From positions 1 to 64,000 of the forward strand of contig JBCCGT010000006.1 in assembly GCA_039029135.1 (NCBI GenBank): a stretch of 64,000 nt of DNA. Direction: 5' to 3'. The notes beneath the pieces are model-generated. The model did no database searches, was not told where the DNA came from, and saw only the letters and a program-made list of their open reading frames with translations. Within the stretch, counting starts at the first letter, position 1. Each line of letters begins with the position of its first letter. The translations under genes were made by a program, and so were the position numbers. Below are positions 18,401 through 26,591 of the stretch, in pieces. This DNA comes from JALZVT01 sp039029135 (GTDB lineage Bacteria; Pseudomonadota; Gammaproteobacteria; Pseudomonadales; Azotimanducaceae).

Positions 18401-18892
18401 ACCACCAGAGAGGATATCTACTCGCTCAATTAGAGCAGTCGGTATAGTCGTGATATCGACCGCGGCCGTACCTTCGATACCAGATACGTGCCGACGACCA
18501 TTCACGAGCGTTAGTGTTCGCTTGTTCCCTAACCCGCGCAGATCTAGCGCCGCACCACCAAAGTTCTGGGTGCTGCCAGCATCAAGATTGGATGCCGACG
18601 CATCCAGCGAGTTCGTCGCGGACACACTGTTCATCAAAGAAGGGGTGTCATTGAGAAGCTCGCTGATATCGAGCTGGCCGCCCTCAGAAATAACTTCCGC
18701 GTCTATAGTCACTAGCGGTTGAGATGAATTGGTGTTGCCGGTTTTCAAGCGGGTTCCGGTAACAACGACTTCTTCGATCTCTTCGTCAAACGATTCCTCC
18801 GCGAAAGCGCGCGATTGCACCGTTATCGCACCAATCGTAGCTAGCAGCACCAGAAGTAACCGATTACTGCACCGGTTTGGAATTGTATTCAT
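15455..18892 (-). CDS. TonB-dependent outer-membrane receptor
   Basis: A large receptor of 1145 residues. A signal peptide ending around RAFA is followed by the TonB box region EEVVVTGTRLK, the plug domain (SQPLVTIDAEVI, LDLRGLGNKRTLTLVNGRR, RVDILSGGASAIYGSDAVTGVVNFVL) and the 22-strand barrel, ending in the aromatic GRYFFLGFSVTLQ. ATG 18892 has GGGGA 6-10 bases upstream. It lies between the carboxylase and the ABC importer genes on the same strand, so it may bring the cluster's substrate across the outer membrane. Its size fits receptors for peptides, siderophores or polymers better than a molecule as small as guanidine. Confidence 0.9.
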   Translation of the reverse strand: MNTIPNRCSNRLLLVLLATIGAITVQSRAFAEESFDEEIEEVVVTGTRLKTGNTNSSQPLVTIDAEVISEGGQLDISELLNDTPSLMNSVSATNSLDASASNLDAGSTQNFGGAALDLRGLGNKRTLTLVNGRRHVSGIEGTAAVDITTIPTALIERVDILSGGASAIYGSDAVTGVVNFVLKDDFEGLELGLQGGLAGAGDNAGGGLSLVGGKNFADGRGNITVAVQYQNDNGLLMGDRSFTRDNRLANDDQNPALRFQRGEIGVSTPNLAQFYDFNATGLFPWGLRIPDVDTFVADYTAEFGSVPSLTSEEQALFTRAANAFPQAILPGRTFNITSPYGVVALGDFGVETGLGAEPDLDGDGTSDCLQSFTGYNSSLDGAGAFGIAGGCWVIGEDGSLGPYQDGLVAGSFNHFGAEQSYIRPNNIHSIPEREQWSVDINGYYDLTDRASLFWESKYIYQEVEAIEGVHNFTDLLYGAPDNPFLPAELAAFVNNAGLGFAGIDGGLHISRDSEDWGENLTTNERETIRFVVGLQGDLSDVFSYEISGNYGKFDRKMIDREEMIADRFFAAIDAVTDPATGQPVCRSDLDASAFPRTTPFNIFQFVGGGNPSSFFTFQPGDGQCRPMNIWGGRGAMSQESIDFVTYDRVVDEEIEQLVFSGFVAGDSSPWFSLPAGPIGFVAGLEWREERTKQSFGDLDQGILPVSGVTFDGQAFSAGDLVGSVSEAASLGPQPSTRLISSGNDYDFFDFFFEFSVPLLADVPGALELSLDLAYRRSDNSVFGANDTYKYGVSWAPTSDLRFRYTFTEAVRVPNLFELFSPEQGARFRPDDPCDANNIAVAPDPAVRQANCVADLQANGVTNDNLFDAQGNFAFEDPLSAGFPGSIGGNPDLEPETGETTSIGVVITPRFLEGLTLSVDYIDISIEDAILDVSAQNIVNRCYDSASLNNDFCGLVSRNDDPASAQSGGLDFLRQIQLNFGAANYEGLDITALYEFNALQTDFSALLTWTNVQTLELIESGSPGEPDSVDDELGEMRRPEDAALLSLTAGRGPFSINWTTQYMSRQLLTYEDGAEIETARENFGPSAFTDSSTFIHDFRASYTRERYTAFGGVNNITDEEPFISERAYPVSPVGRYFFLGFSVTLQ

Positions 18893-19109
18893 TGCATTCC
18901 CCGACCAATCTTCTTGTATCCGTAGCAACGCAATTTCGGTGCCATCGGTGGCGGCGGGATTAGACAAAACTCGTTTTGCAAGTGCGATGCACAGTATTCG
19001 AGCACATCGAAGCAAACGGCTTCATTTGGTGCGAGCACCGGCACCATCGCATCGCACGGGCGAGTCAACTACTGGTAGGCAAGGGGTCAGATGGTAGGGG
19101 CTTCTGGCA

Positions 19110-22100
19110 CTAGGAGTTTTGAATCAGCGCAATGACCTGGCCAGGCTGGACAGAATCCCCCTCGGCAACAAGCATCTCGACTCGCCCGCTAGCGGGTGCG
19201 TTGATTTCCAATTCTGACTTCATCGCTTCGAGAACGACTAGAGTGTCCCCTTCTTGAACGCTGCGCGCATTTTCGATGCGCCAGATCGAAGCGGCCACGG
19301 GGCTAATAACTCTCTCACCAGGCTCCAGATCGTCAAAACTTGCGACCACGGGTTCGGCGGTGTCGGCAACCTCGAAATGCAGCGCGCCGATGTCTTGCCA
19401 GTGCGCAAGCTCCGATTCAAAGGCCGACTGTTGTCTTTTCTTGAATGTCTGAATCGCAGCTTCGTTATCCAGCAGTTGCTGGCGATGCGCAGTCAGATTG
19501 AACTCGCACTCTGCGACTTCAACGCGGTAGCTGCCGCGTCTCGTTGCCTCTCGCATCTCAATAAGGGTTGCATGATCAACGTCGAAGAATTGCAGTTGAT
19601 CGAAGTGACGCAACAACCACGGATTATCCAGATCCTGAATAAGGCGGGACCAAACCGGGACCGTTCGACCAACGAACTGATACCCGCCGGGGCCCTCCAT
19701 ACCGTAAACGCAGAGATAGGCACCACCGATGCCGACGCTGTTCTCCGCCGTCCAGGTGCGCGCGGGGTTGTATTTGGTCGTCACCAGCCGGTGCTGTGGA
19801 TCAATCGGGGTAGCAACCGGCGCGCCGAGATAGACATCACCCAGCCCATACACCAGATAACTCGCATCAAATACGATCTTGCGAACTGCCGCGACAGAGT
19901 CCAGACCGTTTATCCGGCGAATAAATTCGATATTGTCCGGACACCAGGGTGCATCGGGTCGAACGTTGCTCACGTAACGCTCAATCGCCAGGCGACACGC
20001 GGGGTCATCCCAGGACAAAGGCAACCGCACAACCCGGGAAGGCAACCGGTCTGGTTTAGAAGAAACACAGTCTTGTAGATACGGCTCCAGCGCGCGAATC
20101 AGCGCACTTGAACGCCAGCGACGACAGTCGTAGCGAATCTGCAACGAGCGAATACCAGGCGTAAACTCGATCAGACCGGGCAGGCCACTGTTCCGCAGAC
20201 TCTCATAGAGCTGTTGAGCGGCCAGTCGCGACCCGAGTTCCAGGATCGGCGGGCCGAATTCAACCAACAGCCACTCTTGTCCCGCTCGGCGAACCACGAC
20301 ACGATCGCTCGCATCGCTTTCTATTCCATCTTCAGCCCACAGGACCGCATCATGGACTCCGGAATGGCGGTGCGCGGGAGTCGAGAAGACATCAGCTGGT
20401 GGAATGCCAAGCGCTCGGTCAGCGTCCATCAGCGCGTGCTGCGCCTCAGCCTCATCAACCGGGACAAGGTGCACGGTCTCTGCTGGAACCAGTTGCCCCA
20501 GCTTCCATCGATCCGCCGTGATCACAACAGCCGGACACACAAAGCCACCGAGACTTGGACCATCCGGGCCAAGCACCACGGGCATGTCACCCGTAAAATC
20601 TATACTGCCAAACGCATACGCGTTGTCGTGCACATTGGAAGGATGCAAACCGGCCTCTCCGCCATCGGTGCGCGCCCAGTCAGGCGTAGGGCCGATCAGT
20701 CGCACGCCGGTGCGCGAAGAGTTGTGGTGCACCCGCCACTGCGCTTTGAAGAGCTGCTCATGACCATCTGGAGTCATGAAATCCGGCGCGCCGTGAGGGC
20801 CGATTAGTACGCGAATATGGTGTCGCTCCGCGATATCCGGTACCGCCAGATTTCGTGCAGTGGTCTTCTGCCTCTCCGAGGACCTCCAAGACAAAACGTC
20901 GCCTGTGATCAGATTTCGACCAAGCTGCCCACCCAGTCCGCCGAGCGAAAACGTAGCATCAGAACCTAGTGTCGACTGGCCTTTCAGACCACCGGCAACA
21001 AGCAAATAACAACGCATACCGTGGCGAATGTCGCCAATGGACAGCGTCTGACCGCGCGCAACCGCTATGGCCTGCCACATGGAAACGGGCTCGCCATCCA
21101 GCTTTGCCTGCGCCACCGCACCGGCCAGCAGTACAGTTGTTGCCGCACGAAATTCTAGCGTCGGCCCGCGCAACGCGCACTCGAGACCTGCAGCATCTGA
21201 CGGGTTACCAAGTAGCTCGTTGCCGACGCGAAAGGATCTGTCGTCCATGGGGCCGGATGGCGGCACTCCCACTTCCCAATATCCCTGCCGGCCTGGCCAT
21301 GACTGCAAGCTGGTCTGCATCCCAGCCTCAACGACGCGGAGCTGCGCCGCGCTATAAGAAAACTCTGCGAGCAACCGTGTGTGCATCTGCCCGTCAACAA
21401 ATGCTTCGTGATTCAGAATCCGCTGCAGATAAATGAGGTTCGTCGCGGATCCGACCAACCGACTGGTCTCGAGTGTCTGCACGAGCGCCTGACGCGCATG
21501 CTCTCTGGACTCTCCCCAACAGATGACATTAGCCAGCAGTGCATCAAAACGATGGGGGATCTTGTGGGTCTCGCCACGTCCTAGCCAGGTGTCGATTCTT
21601 CTTGCCGAATAGTGCGCAGGCGTGGCCGGGAATTCTTTGGCGAACTCTGCGTACAGATCGCCTGGGGCGGGCTGGAAGTCACACCAGGGATCCTCGGCAT
21701 ACACGCGGGTCTGAATCGCGTGACCGCGCGGCGCCCTGGCCTCAAGGATCGTCGCAGTGGGTAACTCACCCGCCGCCAGGCGAATCATCCACGCGACCAG
21801 ATCGACGTCAAAAATCGCCTCAGTTACGCCATGCTCCACCTGAATCCGAGTATTAACCTCAAGGAAGTAGCTCGCCTGCGTCTTAGCGTCGTAGAGGAAC
21901 TCCACAGTGCCAGCGCTCGCGTAATTCACTGACTCCGCTAACTGACGCGCCTGTGAGTGAAGGCGTCGTCGCACCTCGTCAGGTATTCCAGGCGCGGGTG
22001 CCTCTTCGACAACTTTCTGGTTGCGACGCTGTAGCGAGCAGTCCCGATCTCCGAAGACCGCGACGTTGCCATGACCGTCACCGAAGATTTGGACTTCCAC

Positions 22101-22748
22101 GTGTCGCGGCGTATCGAGACACTTCTCAACGAACATCTCTGCGGTTGCGAAATTCTGCTGTGCAAGTGTGGCAACACCGTCATAAGCGCGACGCAGCTCG
22201 AATTCGTCAGCGCAGCGCTGCATGCCTATGCCGCCACCACCTGCGCTGCTCTTGAGCATTACGGGATAGCCTATGCCCACTGCCTGCGCTACTGCGTCAT
22301 CGACGCCTGCAAGTACGCCAGACCCGGGCAGTAGATCTACACCCGCAGCCTGGGCAAGTTCGCGTGCGCGATGCTTCAGGCCAAAGACTTCAATGGTCGC
22401 AGCAGCCGGGCCGATAAAGCGCATACCCACGGATTCTACGGCGGCGGCAAACACCGAGTTCTCACTCAGAAATCCGTATCCTGGATGAATAGCCTGGGCG
22501 CCGGCCTGCTGCGCGATCTCAACGATACGCTCGGCGTTTAAATAGGTGTCGCGCGGCGGTCCATCTCCTAGCGAACGCACTTCATCGAAGACTTGCCAGT
22601 AACCGGCAGACTCTTCTGCGAGGGTGCTCAGCCCAATGCTTCGGATGCCGAGCGTTGCAAGGCTGCGGGCAATGCGAACCGCAGCGACACCGCGGTTCGC
22701 AATCACTACGCTTTCAATCAACGGCGGATGCCCAGATTGCCGTCTCAA
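19110..22748 (-). CDS. Urea/guanidine carboxylase, biotin-dependent
   Basis: A 1212-residue single-chain biotin carboxylase. The biotin carboxylase domain fills residues about 10-450 (VIANRGVAAVRIARSL, IHPGYGFLSEN, SSAGGGGIGM, EVNTRIQVEH). AHS2/KipA-like and AHS1/KipI-like carboxyltransferase regions follow (about 480-790 and 800-1010; GLGDVYLGAP). The biotin attachment site is VLEAMKSELEI near residue 1174. Enzymes with DUF1989 partners carboxylate guanidine; others carboxylate urea to allophanate. The frame starts at TTG 22748 inside the upstream gene; TTG 22721, overlapping that gene's TGA, is an equally good start. Confidence 0.92.
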   Translation of the reverse strand: MRRQSGHPPLIESVVIANRGVAAVRIARSLATLGIRSIGLSTLAEESAGYWQVFDEVRSLGDGPPRDTYLNAERIVEIAQQAGAQAIHPGYGFLSENSVFAAAVESVGMRFIGPAAATIEVFGLKHRARELAQAAGVDLLPGSGVLAGVDDAVAQAVGIGYPVMLKSSAGGGGIGMQRCADEFELRRAYDGVATLAQQNFATAEMFVEKCLDTPRHVEVQIFGDGHGNVAVFGDRDCSLQRRNQKVVEEAPAPGIPDEVRRRLHSQARQLAESVNYASAGTVEFLYDAKTQASYFLEVNTRIQVEHGVTEAIFDVDLVAWMIRLAAGELPTATILEARAPRGHAIQTRVYAEDPWCDFQPAPGDLYAEFAKEFPATPAHYSARRIDTWLGRGETHKIPHRFDALLANVICWGESREHARQALVQTLETSRLVGSATNLIYLQRILNHEAFVDGQMHTRLLAEFSYSAAQLRVVEAGMQTSLQSWPGRQGYWEVGVPPSGPMDDRSFRVGNELLGNPSDAAGLECALRGPTLEFRAATTVLLAGAVAQAKLDGEPVSMWQAIAVARGQTLSIGDIRHGMRCYLLVAGGLKGQSTLGSDATFSLGGLGGQLGRNLITGDVLSWRSSERQKTTARNLAVPDIAERHHIRVLIGPHGAPDFMTPDGHEQLFKAQWRVHHNSSRTGVRLIGPTPDWARTDGGEAGLHPSNVHDNAYAFGSIDFTGDMPVVLGPDGPSLGGFVCPAVVITADRWKLGQLVPAETVHLVPVDEAEAQHALMDADRALGIPPADVFSTPAHRHSGVHDAVLWAEDGIESDASDRVVVRRAGQEWLLVEFGPPILELGSRLAAQQLYESLRNSGLPGLIEFTPGIRSLQIRYDCRRWRSSALIRALEPYLQDCVSSKPDRLPSRVVRLPLSWDDPACRLAIERYVSNVRPDAPWCPDNIEFIRRINGLDSVAAVRKIVFDASYLVYGLGDVYLGAPVATPIDPQHRLVTTKYNPARTWTAENSVGIGGAYLCVYGMEGPGGYQFVGRTVPVWSRLIQDLDNPWLLRHFDQLQFFDVDHATLIEMREATRRGSYRVEVAECEFNLTAHRQQLLDNEAAIQTFKKRQQSAFESELAHWQDIGALHFEVADTAEPVVASFDDLEPGERVISPVAASIWRIENARSVQEGDTLVVLEAMKSELEINAPASGRVEMLVAEGDSVQPGQVIALIQNS

Positions 22749-23367
22749 TTGGCGTGGGGTTATAGCCGTTGCAGGGGTTGTTGAGCTGCGGACAATTTGA
22801 AATCAAAACCAGCACGTTCATGCGAGCCTCAAGCTCTACATACTTTCCAGGAGCGCTCACCCCATCCTCGAACGTCAGTCCACCCGACGGTGTCACCGGT
22901 ACATTCATGAAGAAGTTGATGTTGTGAGTCAGATCCCGCTTTGTCAGCCCGCTGCCATCGAACTCGTTGCTTAAAGCAAGCAACCAGCTGTCGCGGCAGG
23001 AGTGCATCGTTTTCTTTTCCAACGCGTATCGCACCGTGTTGCTTTCACCCGCGCAAGCTCCGCCCAACGTGTCATGCCGGCCACAGGTGTCTGCGGTGAT
23101 ATCGAGCATGGGATTACCTTCGCTAGACATCAACGTGGTGCCAGCGGTGAGATAAAGAGACTGTTGCGCGCGCAGAGTATCAAACGCGCTGTAGCGCTCG
23201 AAGGGATCGTCCGCATTGAAAAACAGCGTATCGACCGCCTGATTACCCTCAAGGTCGGTAATACGAAACGCCTCTCCGCGCCGAATTCTGCTTACCCAGT
23301 AGGTACCGGCATCAACGGTTTCTATGTGTCTGGCCTGCTGGATGTCTCGATCGCTTTGTACGTTCAC
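22714..23367 (-). CDS. DUF1989 protein, UAAP2/carboxyguanidine deiminase subunit
   Basis: A 217-residue DUF1989 protein of the type named urea-carboxylase-associated protein 2. Hallmarks are RITDLEGNQAVDTLFFNADDPFERYSA, DTCGRHDTLGGAC, DLTHNINFFMNVPV and the C-terminal NCPQLNNPCNGYNPTPI. Paired DUF1989 proteins have been shown to form carboxyguanidine deiminase (CgdAB), which turns the carboxylase product into allophanate. The His and Cys residues in these motifs are candidates for metal binding. The gene overlaps the carboxylase frame and starts 37 bp after its DUF1989 partner. Confidence 0.88.
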   Translation of the reverse strand: MNVQSDRDIQQARHIETVDAGTYWVSRIRRGEAFRITDLEGNQAVDTLFFNADDPFERYSAFDTLRAQQSLYLTAGTTLMSSEGNPMLDITADTCGRHDTLGGACAGESNTVRYALEKKTMHSCRDSWLLALSNEFDGSGLTKRDLTHNINFFMNVPVTPSGGLTFEDGVSAPGKYVELEARMNVLVLISNCPQLNNPCNGYNPTPIETAIWASAVD

Positions 23368-23404
23368 CAGTGGCCACCCAAGTGCGTTAGTTCATTGTTG
23401 CCGT

Positions 23405-24157
23405 TCACCAATGACCGCCCAGGTGCATAAGCTCGTTGTTTCGGAAACCGCGCTCGTTTTCAGGGCAGGCGAGTCGACAGGCGTCGTCGGGACCTGGCGG
23501 CGGAACCTCGAACAGGGCGAAACGCACTGGGTGCCGCGGATAGCCGTCGGCCTGGGTATAGGGATGCGGGCAAGTGTGCAACGCGACGAGCGTATCCATC
23601 TCGAACCTCAGCGTGACGCTGGCACCGGCGCTGCTGTTGCTGGCCGCCAACGACATACCGCCCTGATCGTTTACCTCGATGCGACTGAACCAATTGACGT
23701 TCGCCGCCAGGTCGCGCTTGCTCAGGCCGTACTTCGCCAACTCAATCAGAAAGCAATCACGGCCGTTGCGGAGATAGTCATTGCGCTGCTCCTGGTAGCT
23801 CCCGGCGGGCCATTTAGAGGCCACCAAATCGGCATTGCAGGTACCACCGACGGCATCGTGCCAACCGACATCATCGGCGATGATCGAGCAGAATATCCGT
23901 CCCATGTCTGAATACAGACAGTGTCCGGCCGTGAGCTTGAATGTGTGTTGGCACTTCAAAGTATCGGGCAGGTTGAGTCGCTCGAGCGGATTCGTAGGAT
24001 TGAACATCAGCATGCCGACGTTTGCTCCGCCTTCAACGTCGGTCAGCCGCATGGCGACACCGCGGCGCAGCAGCATGGACCAGTGCTTACCCGCCGGCAG
24101 TTCATCAGCGTAGGCAACTTCATCGGTTGCCGACGAGAGATTCGTCAACCCGTTCAT
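23405..24157 (-). CDS. DUF1989 protein, UAAP1/carboxyguanidine deiminase subunit
   Basis: A 250-residue DUF1989 protein of the UAAP1 type. It shares the family layout with its neighbour: RLTDVEGGANVGMLMFNPTN, LYSDMGRIFCSIIADDVGWHD, DLAANVNWFSRIEV and the C-terminal HTCPHPYTQADGYPRHPV. UAAP1 and UAAP2 occur together and are thought to work as a heteromer. The gene is second in the leftward operon, 156 bp after the allophanate hydrolase gene. Its presence argues for guanidine rather than urea as the substrate of the pathway. Confidence 0.87.
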   Translation of the reverse strand: MNGLTNLSSATDEVAYADELPAGKHWSMLLRRGVAMRLTDVEGGANVGMLMFNPTNPLERLNLPDTLKCQHTFKLTAGHCLYSDMGRIFCSIIADDVGWHDAVGGTCNADLVASKWPAGSYQEQRNDYLRNGRDCFLIELAKYGLSKRDLAANVNWFSRIEVNDQGGMSLAASNSSAGASVTLRFEMDTLVALHTCPHPYTQADGYPRHPVRFALFEVPPPGPDDACRLACPENERGFRNNELMHLGGHW

Positions 24158-24313
24158 TAGTCTTCTTTTCTAGCCGGTCCCATCAACCCATTACCATCCC
24201 AGAAAGCAAAACTGATGCCAGCGCCTGCCAACTGGGAAGCGACGGAACCGACACACCGAGTTGGCGCCTCGCACCAGCTGAGCGCAGCAACGCACCGCGT
24301 TCGAGCAGCCAAA

Positions 24314-26089
24314 TCAGGCCGAGCGAGACGCAAGGTATGCCCGCCAGCCGCCATGGGACGAGATGTCTTCTGCATCGAGGACGGCGTAGCCCTCGCCCAG
24401 GAATCCTTTTACGGCGGAGCCGTCTTCGAGTTCGATCGTGCCCAAACCAAGTGGGGCGGGAATCTGGGCGAGAAAGGCACCGACTTTGCTGGCCGGAAGC
24501 GACCAAACTTCGCAATCGATTGGGGCTCCCTCGGAAGGAGCCGTGCGCACCAACGCGGGTTTGGACGGCGTTGTGCCCGGCAATGCGTAAAGCCGGTACT
24601 CGGGGACAGTACGTGCAGCACGTTCAAACACCCCACCCAGTTCGGTGAGCTGGTAGTTCAGAGGCAACCCGCTGAGATGCGCACCAACGGCCACCACAGG
24701 AAGCCGCATCAATGCATCAGGCGGAGCCGACACCGCACCCAACTCCGGTCGAACCAACCGCGCCAGATTCAGTAACGACCAGTCGGCTCCTGCCGGCCCT
24801 ATGAGGGTTGCGCTCATAGGCCGGCCGGCATCGGTCTCACCCGTTGGGATCGTCAACGCGCACCAACCCAGAAGATTGACGAAGTTGCAGTACGCGCCCA
24901 ACCCCGCGTTTGCGCCAATCGGATCTTGGTCAACCTCGGCGAGCGTGGGCTGGTAAGGCGCGCTCGGCACGATCAGGGCGTCAAACTCAGACCAGATCGC
25001 GTCGATAGCACGGCGGGTTTTGGCGAGCTTAGAACGGGCGTCCAATAATTCAGCCACCGAGTAATCTTGGGCGCCTGTCAGTATCTGCCGCACCGTTGGA
25101 TCCAGTGCGCCAGGGTCTCTGTCTAGCAGCACGCTTGTCGCTTCCAGCCGCTCCGCCACCCACGGGCCTTCATAGAGTTGGGCGGCAACCTCTGCCAAGT
25201 CGGCGAAGTCCCGGGGAAGAGCCTGAAGCCCACTCCCGTGAAGCGCCTCCAGCAAGACGGCAAAGGCCTGCGCTACCTCGGTATCCACGCGCTCATCAAA
25301 AACCTCCGGAAAGCCGATCCTGATGTTGGTCGCGCCGGTTCGATGCAACGCGTTTGCCGGCTGATTGCGCCTCGTCAGCACGCGCAAAGCGGCGCCAGCA
25401 TCAGGCAGGTTTTGCGCAAACACAGATACACAGTCGAGAGATGCGCAGGCGGGCACCACACCATGATTACTGACCACTCCAGGGGTCGGCTTGACGCCAA
25501 CTATGCCGTTGAACGCGGCGGGAATTCTGCCCGAACCGGCCGTATCGGTACCCAAGGCCAAAGGGACATGCCCGGATGCAACCGCAACCGCCGATCCAGA
25601 GCTGGACCCTCCCGATACGTGTTCACTCGACCAAACGCTGCAGAGCGCGCCGTACGGCGAGCGAGCCCCGACCAGACCGGTGGCGAACTGATCCATGTTG
25701 GTCTTGCCGAGGCATACCGCACCAGCGGCGCGCAGACTAGCAACACACTCGGCATCACACGAAGGGGCGTACTCATAGGCTGGGCAAGCCGCAGTGGTGG
25801 GGAGACCCGCCACGTCGATGTTGTCCTTAGCCACGAACGGAATCCCCCACAGCGGTAGATTTCGCCAGAGCCCCTGCCAGTCGGGCGCAGCTCGACGTAG
25901 TTCGCGCAAACGCTCGATCTCGCAATCCAGCGCTTTGGGCGCAATCAGATTTAGATAGACCGGCGCGTCAATCCACCCCATACGATGGAGCAAAGCCGTC
26001 AGCAGGTTGCCAGGATCGCCAGCACCTTCATAAGCATCGCGCCAATCCGCAAGGGTGACTGGCGTCTGATCTGAGGGCGACTCGCTCAT
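24314..26089 (-). CDS. atzF: Allophanate hydrolase
   Basis: A 591-residue amidase-signature enzyme that splits allophanate to ammonia and CO2. The catalytic triad is visible: Lys in FVAKDN (about K88), the cis-Ser in GGSSSGSAVAVASG and the nucleophile Ser in TDTAGSGRIPAAF (about S186). After residue about 450 comes the small C-terminal domain typical of AtzF/DUR1 (PVVAVGAHLSGLPLNYQL ... ALPGTTPSKPALVR ... GTIELEDGSAVKGFL). It begins at 26089 and heads the cluster, completing the route from guanidine or urea. The gene symbol is by homology of architecture only. Confidence 0.9.
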   Translation of the reverse strand: MSESPSDQTPVTLADWRDAYEGAGDPGNLLTALLHRMGWIDAPVYLNLIAPKALDCEIERLRELRRAAPDWQGLWRNLPLWGIPFVAKDNIDVAGLPTTAACPAYEYAPSCDAECVASLRAAGAVCLGKTNMDQFATGLVGARSPYGALCSVWSSEHVSGGSSSGSAVAVASGHVPLALGTDTAGSGRIPAAFNGIVGVKPTPGVVSNHGVVPACASLDCVSVFAQNLPDAGAALRVLTRRNQPANALHRTGATNIRIGFPEVFDERVDTEVAQAFAVLLEALHGSGLQALPRDFADLAEVAAQLYEGPWVAERLEATSVLLDRDPGALDPTVRQILTGAQDYSVAELLDARSKLAKTRRAIDAIWSEFDALIVPSAPYQPTLAEVDQDPIGANAGLGAYCNFVNLLGWCALTIPTGETDAGRPMSATLIGPAGADWSLLNLARLVRPELGAVSAPPDALMRLPVVAVGAHLSGLPLNYQLTELGGVFERAARTVPEYRLYALPGTTPSKPALVRTAPSEGAPIDCEVWSLPASKVGAFLAQIPAPLGLGTIELEDGSAVKGFLGEGYAVLDAEDISSHGGWRAYLASRSA

Positions 26090-26254
26090 TGTGATTCATG
26101 CTCATCGTCGGAAGTGTTCGGTTACCCGCCCTTCTCCGCACCAGACCCACCATGGTGCGAGGCGCTCCACGCGGGTGGGGTTAGCGGTGGCAATGCTGAC
26201 CAACAGGCGGGCAAGGCGGGGAGATGCAGAATTCACGCCATAAGGCCTTCGCAA

Positions 26255-26519
26255 GCCCTCACGGCCCTAAACTACCGGGCGGTGGTCCTGTACCGCCGCA
26301 TGCTGGGAGATGCCGCCGACGCAGAAGACGCGGCGCAGGCGGTGTATCTACGTGCGTATACCGCCCGCTCACGATTCCGTCGGGGTAGTCCCTTAGGGCC
26401 CTGGATCAACACGATCGGCAGGAACGTCTGCAACGACACGCGGCGCAAGCGCGCCCGGTTGAACGATCCGGATAGCGAGGCCGACCCGGACGAGATCGCA
26501 AGCGACGCACGCGAACACC
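26255..26519 (+). pseudogene. ECF sigma factor region 2 fragment
   Basis: The plus-strand frame carries a clear sigma-70 region 2: YRAVVLYRRMLGDAADAEDA, then VYLRAY and SPLGPWINTIGRNVCNDTRR. Region 4, needed for -35 recognition, is missing, and the sequence before 26255 does not resemble a sigma N-terminus. At about 26513 the similarity ends exactly where an antitoxin-like sequence on the other strand begins. The frame itself stays open from 26114 to 26602, but it is a composite. Confidence 0.7.
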
Positions 26520-26590
26520 ATCAGGCATTTCTTTGCCAATATCTCTGGTCTTTTATGGATGGGGCATCTTCAGCGTTCAGATCTCTGGAC
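26513..26590 (-). pseudogene. HigA antitoxin N-terminal remnant
   Basis: Read on the minus strand from an ATG near 26573 this gives MPHP, a stop, then KTRDIGKEMPDGVR. The intact antitoxin at 4788 begins MPKQVEDRDIGKEILDGVR. The DNA also matches, including the exact stretch TCTTTGCCAAT and the shared GGCATCTTCA at the start. About 75 bp remain. It interrupts the sigma factor fragment and ends at the stop codon of the selenoprotein gene. Confidence 0.6.
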
Positions 26591-26591
26591 T

